Part shown: piece after piece, positions 4,468 to 5,221 of the stretch | Numbering within the stretch: position 1 is the first letter of the stretch | Layout: each line of letters opens with the position of its first letter | Origin: REEP01 sp964603915 | GTDB taxonomy: Bacteria; Pseudomonadota; Alphaproteobacteria; Rhodospirillales; Defluviicoccaceae | Reading direction: 5' to 3' | DNA: 5,221 nt | NCBI GenBank assembly: GCA_964603915.1 | Contig: CAZRWU010000211.1 | Location: 1-5,221 of the forward strand | Program-made: the position numbers and the translations under genes | The notes under the pieces: generated by a model | What the model was told of the DNA's origin: nothing | Database searches by the model: none | What the model saw: only the letters and a program-made list of their open reading frames with translations

Positions 4468-5221
4468 GACTCGTCCTCGGCTTCGGCTTCGGCTTCGGCT
4501 TCGGCTTCGGCTTCGGCTTCGGCTTCGGCTTCGCCAACCGCGTCACGCTGACCGGCAAGATCACGCACCGCGGCGATGCTCGCTCCGGGAAATGCGTCAA
4601 GCACGGCCCGAACCAGCGGATGACCGGCCGCTTTCGCCATCTGCGCCGCGTCCGCCGCCTCGCGTTGCTCGGCCAGCGTCGGCGCTCCGCCGGTGCGGGA
4701 AACGCTGACCAGCCAGCGGCGTGAGGTGTGGTCGTTAAGGAAACGGCTGAGCTGACGAGGAAGATCATCGGGCGCGCTTTCCGCAAGACGCAGTTCGATC
4801 CGCCCAGGCTCAAAATGGACGAGATGCACAGCCGTCATCAGCTTGGCCTGAAGCACCGCTTCGCGATGCGCGGCGACAAGCGCGACAACCGCCTCGAAAC
4901 TTTCCGGATCGCGGCCGTCTTGCTGCGCGTCAGGGGCCGGTTGCAAGGGATCGGAAGCGATCGCGGCGGCGGTTGAGCGATGGCGCGCCGAGCCCGGTGG
5001 CGAGTGGGCGGCATGCGGGGAGAATGACGAGAGCGCCTGCGAGGGAACCCGCTCTTGCCTCGCCCCCTCGACATGATCCCGGGTGGGATGCGGCACGACA
5101 TCCTGGGACGCGCGCGGCTCTGCCTCCGCATCCGGAAATGACGGCGGCAACCGCTCGAGCTGAGCCTCTTGCCTACCTCGCCTTTCCGGCATTCGGCCTT
5201 CAGCGCCGCCGGGCGCATGGC
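4464..5221 (-). CDS. dnaX: DNA polymerase III subunit tau/gamma, C-terminal part (5' end beyond window)
   Basis: DnaX is the clamp-loader ATPase; its long tau form links the loader to the polymerase and helicase at the replication fork. Only the last 252 or so codons are visible, so the AAA+ ATPase region and any frameshift site are outside the window. The visible part begins with a Pro/Ser/Ala-rich linker. It continues into the conserved C-terminal domain (SFEAVVALVAAHREAVL, HLVHFEPGRIELRL, RRWLVSVSRTGGAPTLAEQ, HPLVRAVLDAFPGASIAAVRDLAG), which matches the alphaproteobacterial tau tail. After this domain the protein ends with ten Glu alternating with nine Ala and then DES, encoded by a perfect hexamer repeat. 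The stop overlaps the CYTH start. A ybaB/recR pair, usual downstream of dnaX, is absent. Identification rests on the C-terminal domain alone. Confidence 0.88.
   Translation of the reverse strand, partial: HAPGGAEGRMPERRGRQEAQLERLPPSFPDAEAEPRASQDVVPHPTRDHVEGARQERVPSQALSSFSPHAAHSPPGSARHRSTAAAIASDPLQPAPDAQQDGRDPESFEAVVALVAAHREAVLQAKLMTAVHLVHFEPGRIELRLAESAPDDLPRQLSRFLNDHTSRRWLVSVSRTGGAPTLAEQREAADAAQMAKAAGHPLVRAVLDAFPGASIAAVRDLAGQRDAVGEAEAEAEAEAEAEAEAEAEDES
4474..4478 (-). promoter_or_regulatory. Ribosome-binding site of the CYTH gene, formed at the edge of the dnaX repeat
   Basis: GAGGA lies 6 nt before the ATG at 4467. It is formed by the last Glu codon of the dnaX repeat, which is GAG instead of the GAA used in the other copies, followed by GAC. 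The internal GCCGAA copies do not contain this site. Confidence 0.55.
4477..4533. repeat. Hexanucleotide tandem repeat, nine perfect TCGGCT copies plus a partial copy
   Basis: Nine uninterrupted TCGGCT units (4477-4530) are followed by TCG. On the coding minus strand this reads GCCGAA and gives alternating Ala-Glu at the DnaX C-terminus. The unit is two codons long, so copy-number change keeps the frame and only lengthens or shortens the acidic tail. Perfect units with no silent changes suggest recent slippage. Confidence 0.97.

Noticed and set aside
4477..4533. CRISPR array
   Set aside because: The repeats are contiguous six-base units with no spacers, inside a coding gene.
3943..4551. 202-codon plus-strand frame ending in a Ser-Ala repeat
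   Set aside because: It is antisense to the CYTH gene, and its tail is the dnaX hexamer repeat read backwards.
4250..4813. Minus-strand frame with a Lys-Pro repeat
   Set aside because: A six-base repeat stays open in every frame; the conserved DnaX domain and the ATGA junction fix the true frame as the Glu-Ala one.

Overview
All genes I can support lie on the minus strand, so the window reads from right to left. It is a G+C-rich bacterial chromosome segment, most likely from an alphaproteobacterium. The evidence is the DnaX C-terminal domain, which resembles the alphaproteobacterial tau tail, together with the style of the CcmA-F proteins, frequent GTG starts and tightly overlapping genes. 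I cannot assign order or genus from sequence alone.

Layout in transcription order. (1) 5221-4464: the 3' part of dnaX (DNA polymerase III tau/gamma), ending in a perfect hexanucleotide repeat that encodes an alternating Glu-Ala tail. (2) 4467-4000: a complete CYTH/triphosphate tunnel metalloenzyme gene, overlapping the dnaX stop by ATGA. (3) 3999-3729: non-coding. It begins A+T-rich (about 40% G+C by hand count), then holds a series of hairpins that fold best as minus-strand RNA, and ends in a strong intrinsic terminator. This is either a structured 3' UTR or an unannotated small RNA. (4) 3728-3566: the upstream region of the ccm operon, with a tentative promoter and a duplicated 11-bp dyad. 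(5) 3565-1: ccmA, ccmB, ccmC, ccmD, ccmE and the first 222 codons of ccmF, which runs off the left edge.

The ccm genes form the System I cytochrome c maturation pathway. CcmA (ATPase), CcmB and CcmC, with CcmD, load heme covalently onto the chaperone CcmE and release holo-CcmE. CcmF then takes part in transferring heme to apocytochrome c in the periplasm. Genes A/B, C/D and D/E overlap. The only sizeable internal gap is between ccmB and ccmC; it holds an A+T-rich inverted repeat and a hairpin beside the ccmC start. ccmE and ccmF share an identical 13-bp ribosome-binding segment in front of GTG starts.

The points most worth a second look are the structured RNA before the terminator, the dnaX hexamer repeat whose edge supplies the CYTH ribosome-binding site, the unusual dnaX-CYTH pairing without ybaB/recR, and the ccmB-ccmC gap. 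I found no mobile element, CRISPR array, tRNA or rRNA, and no convincing plus-strand gene.
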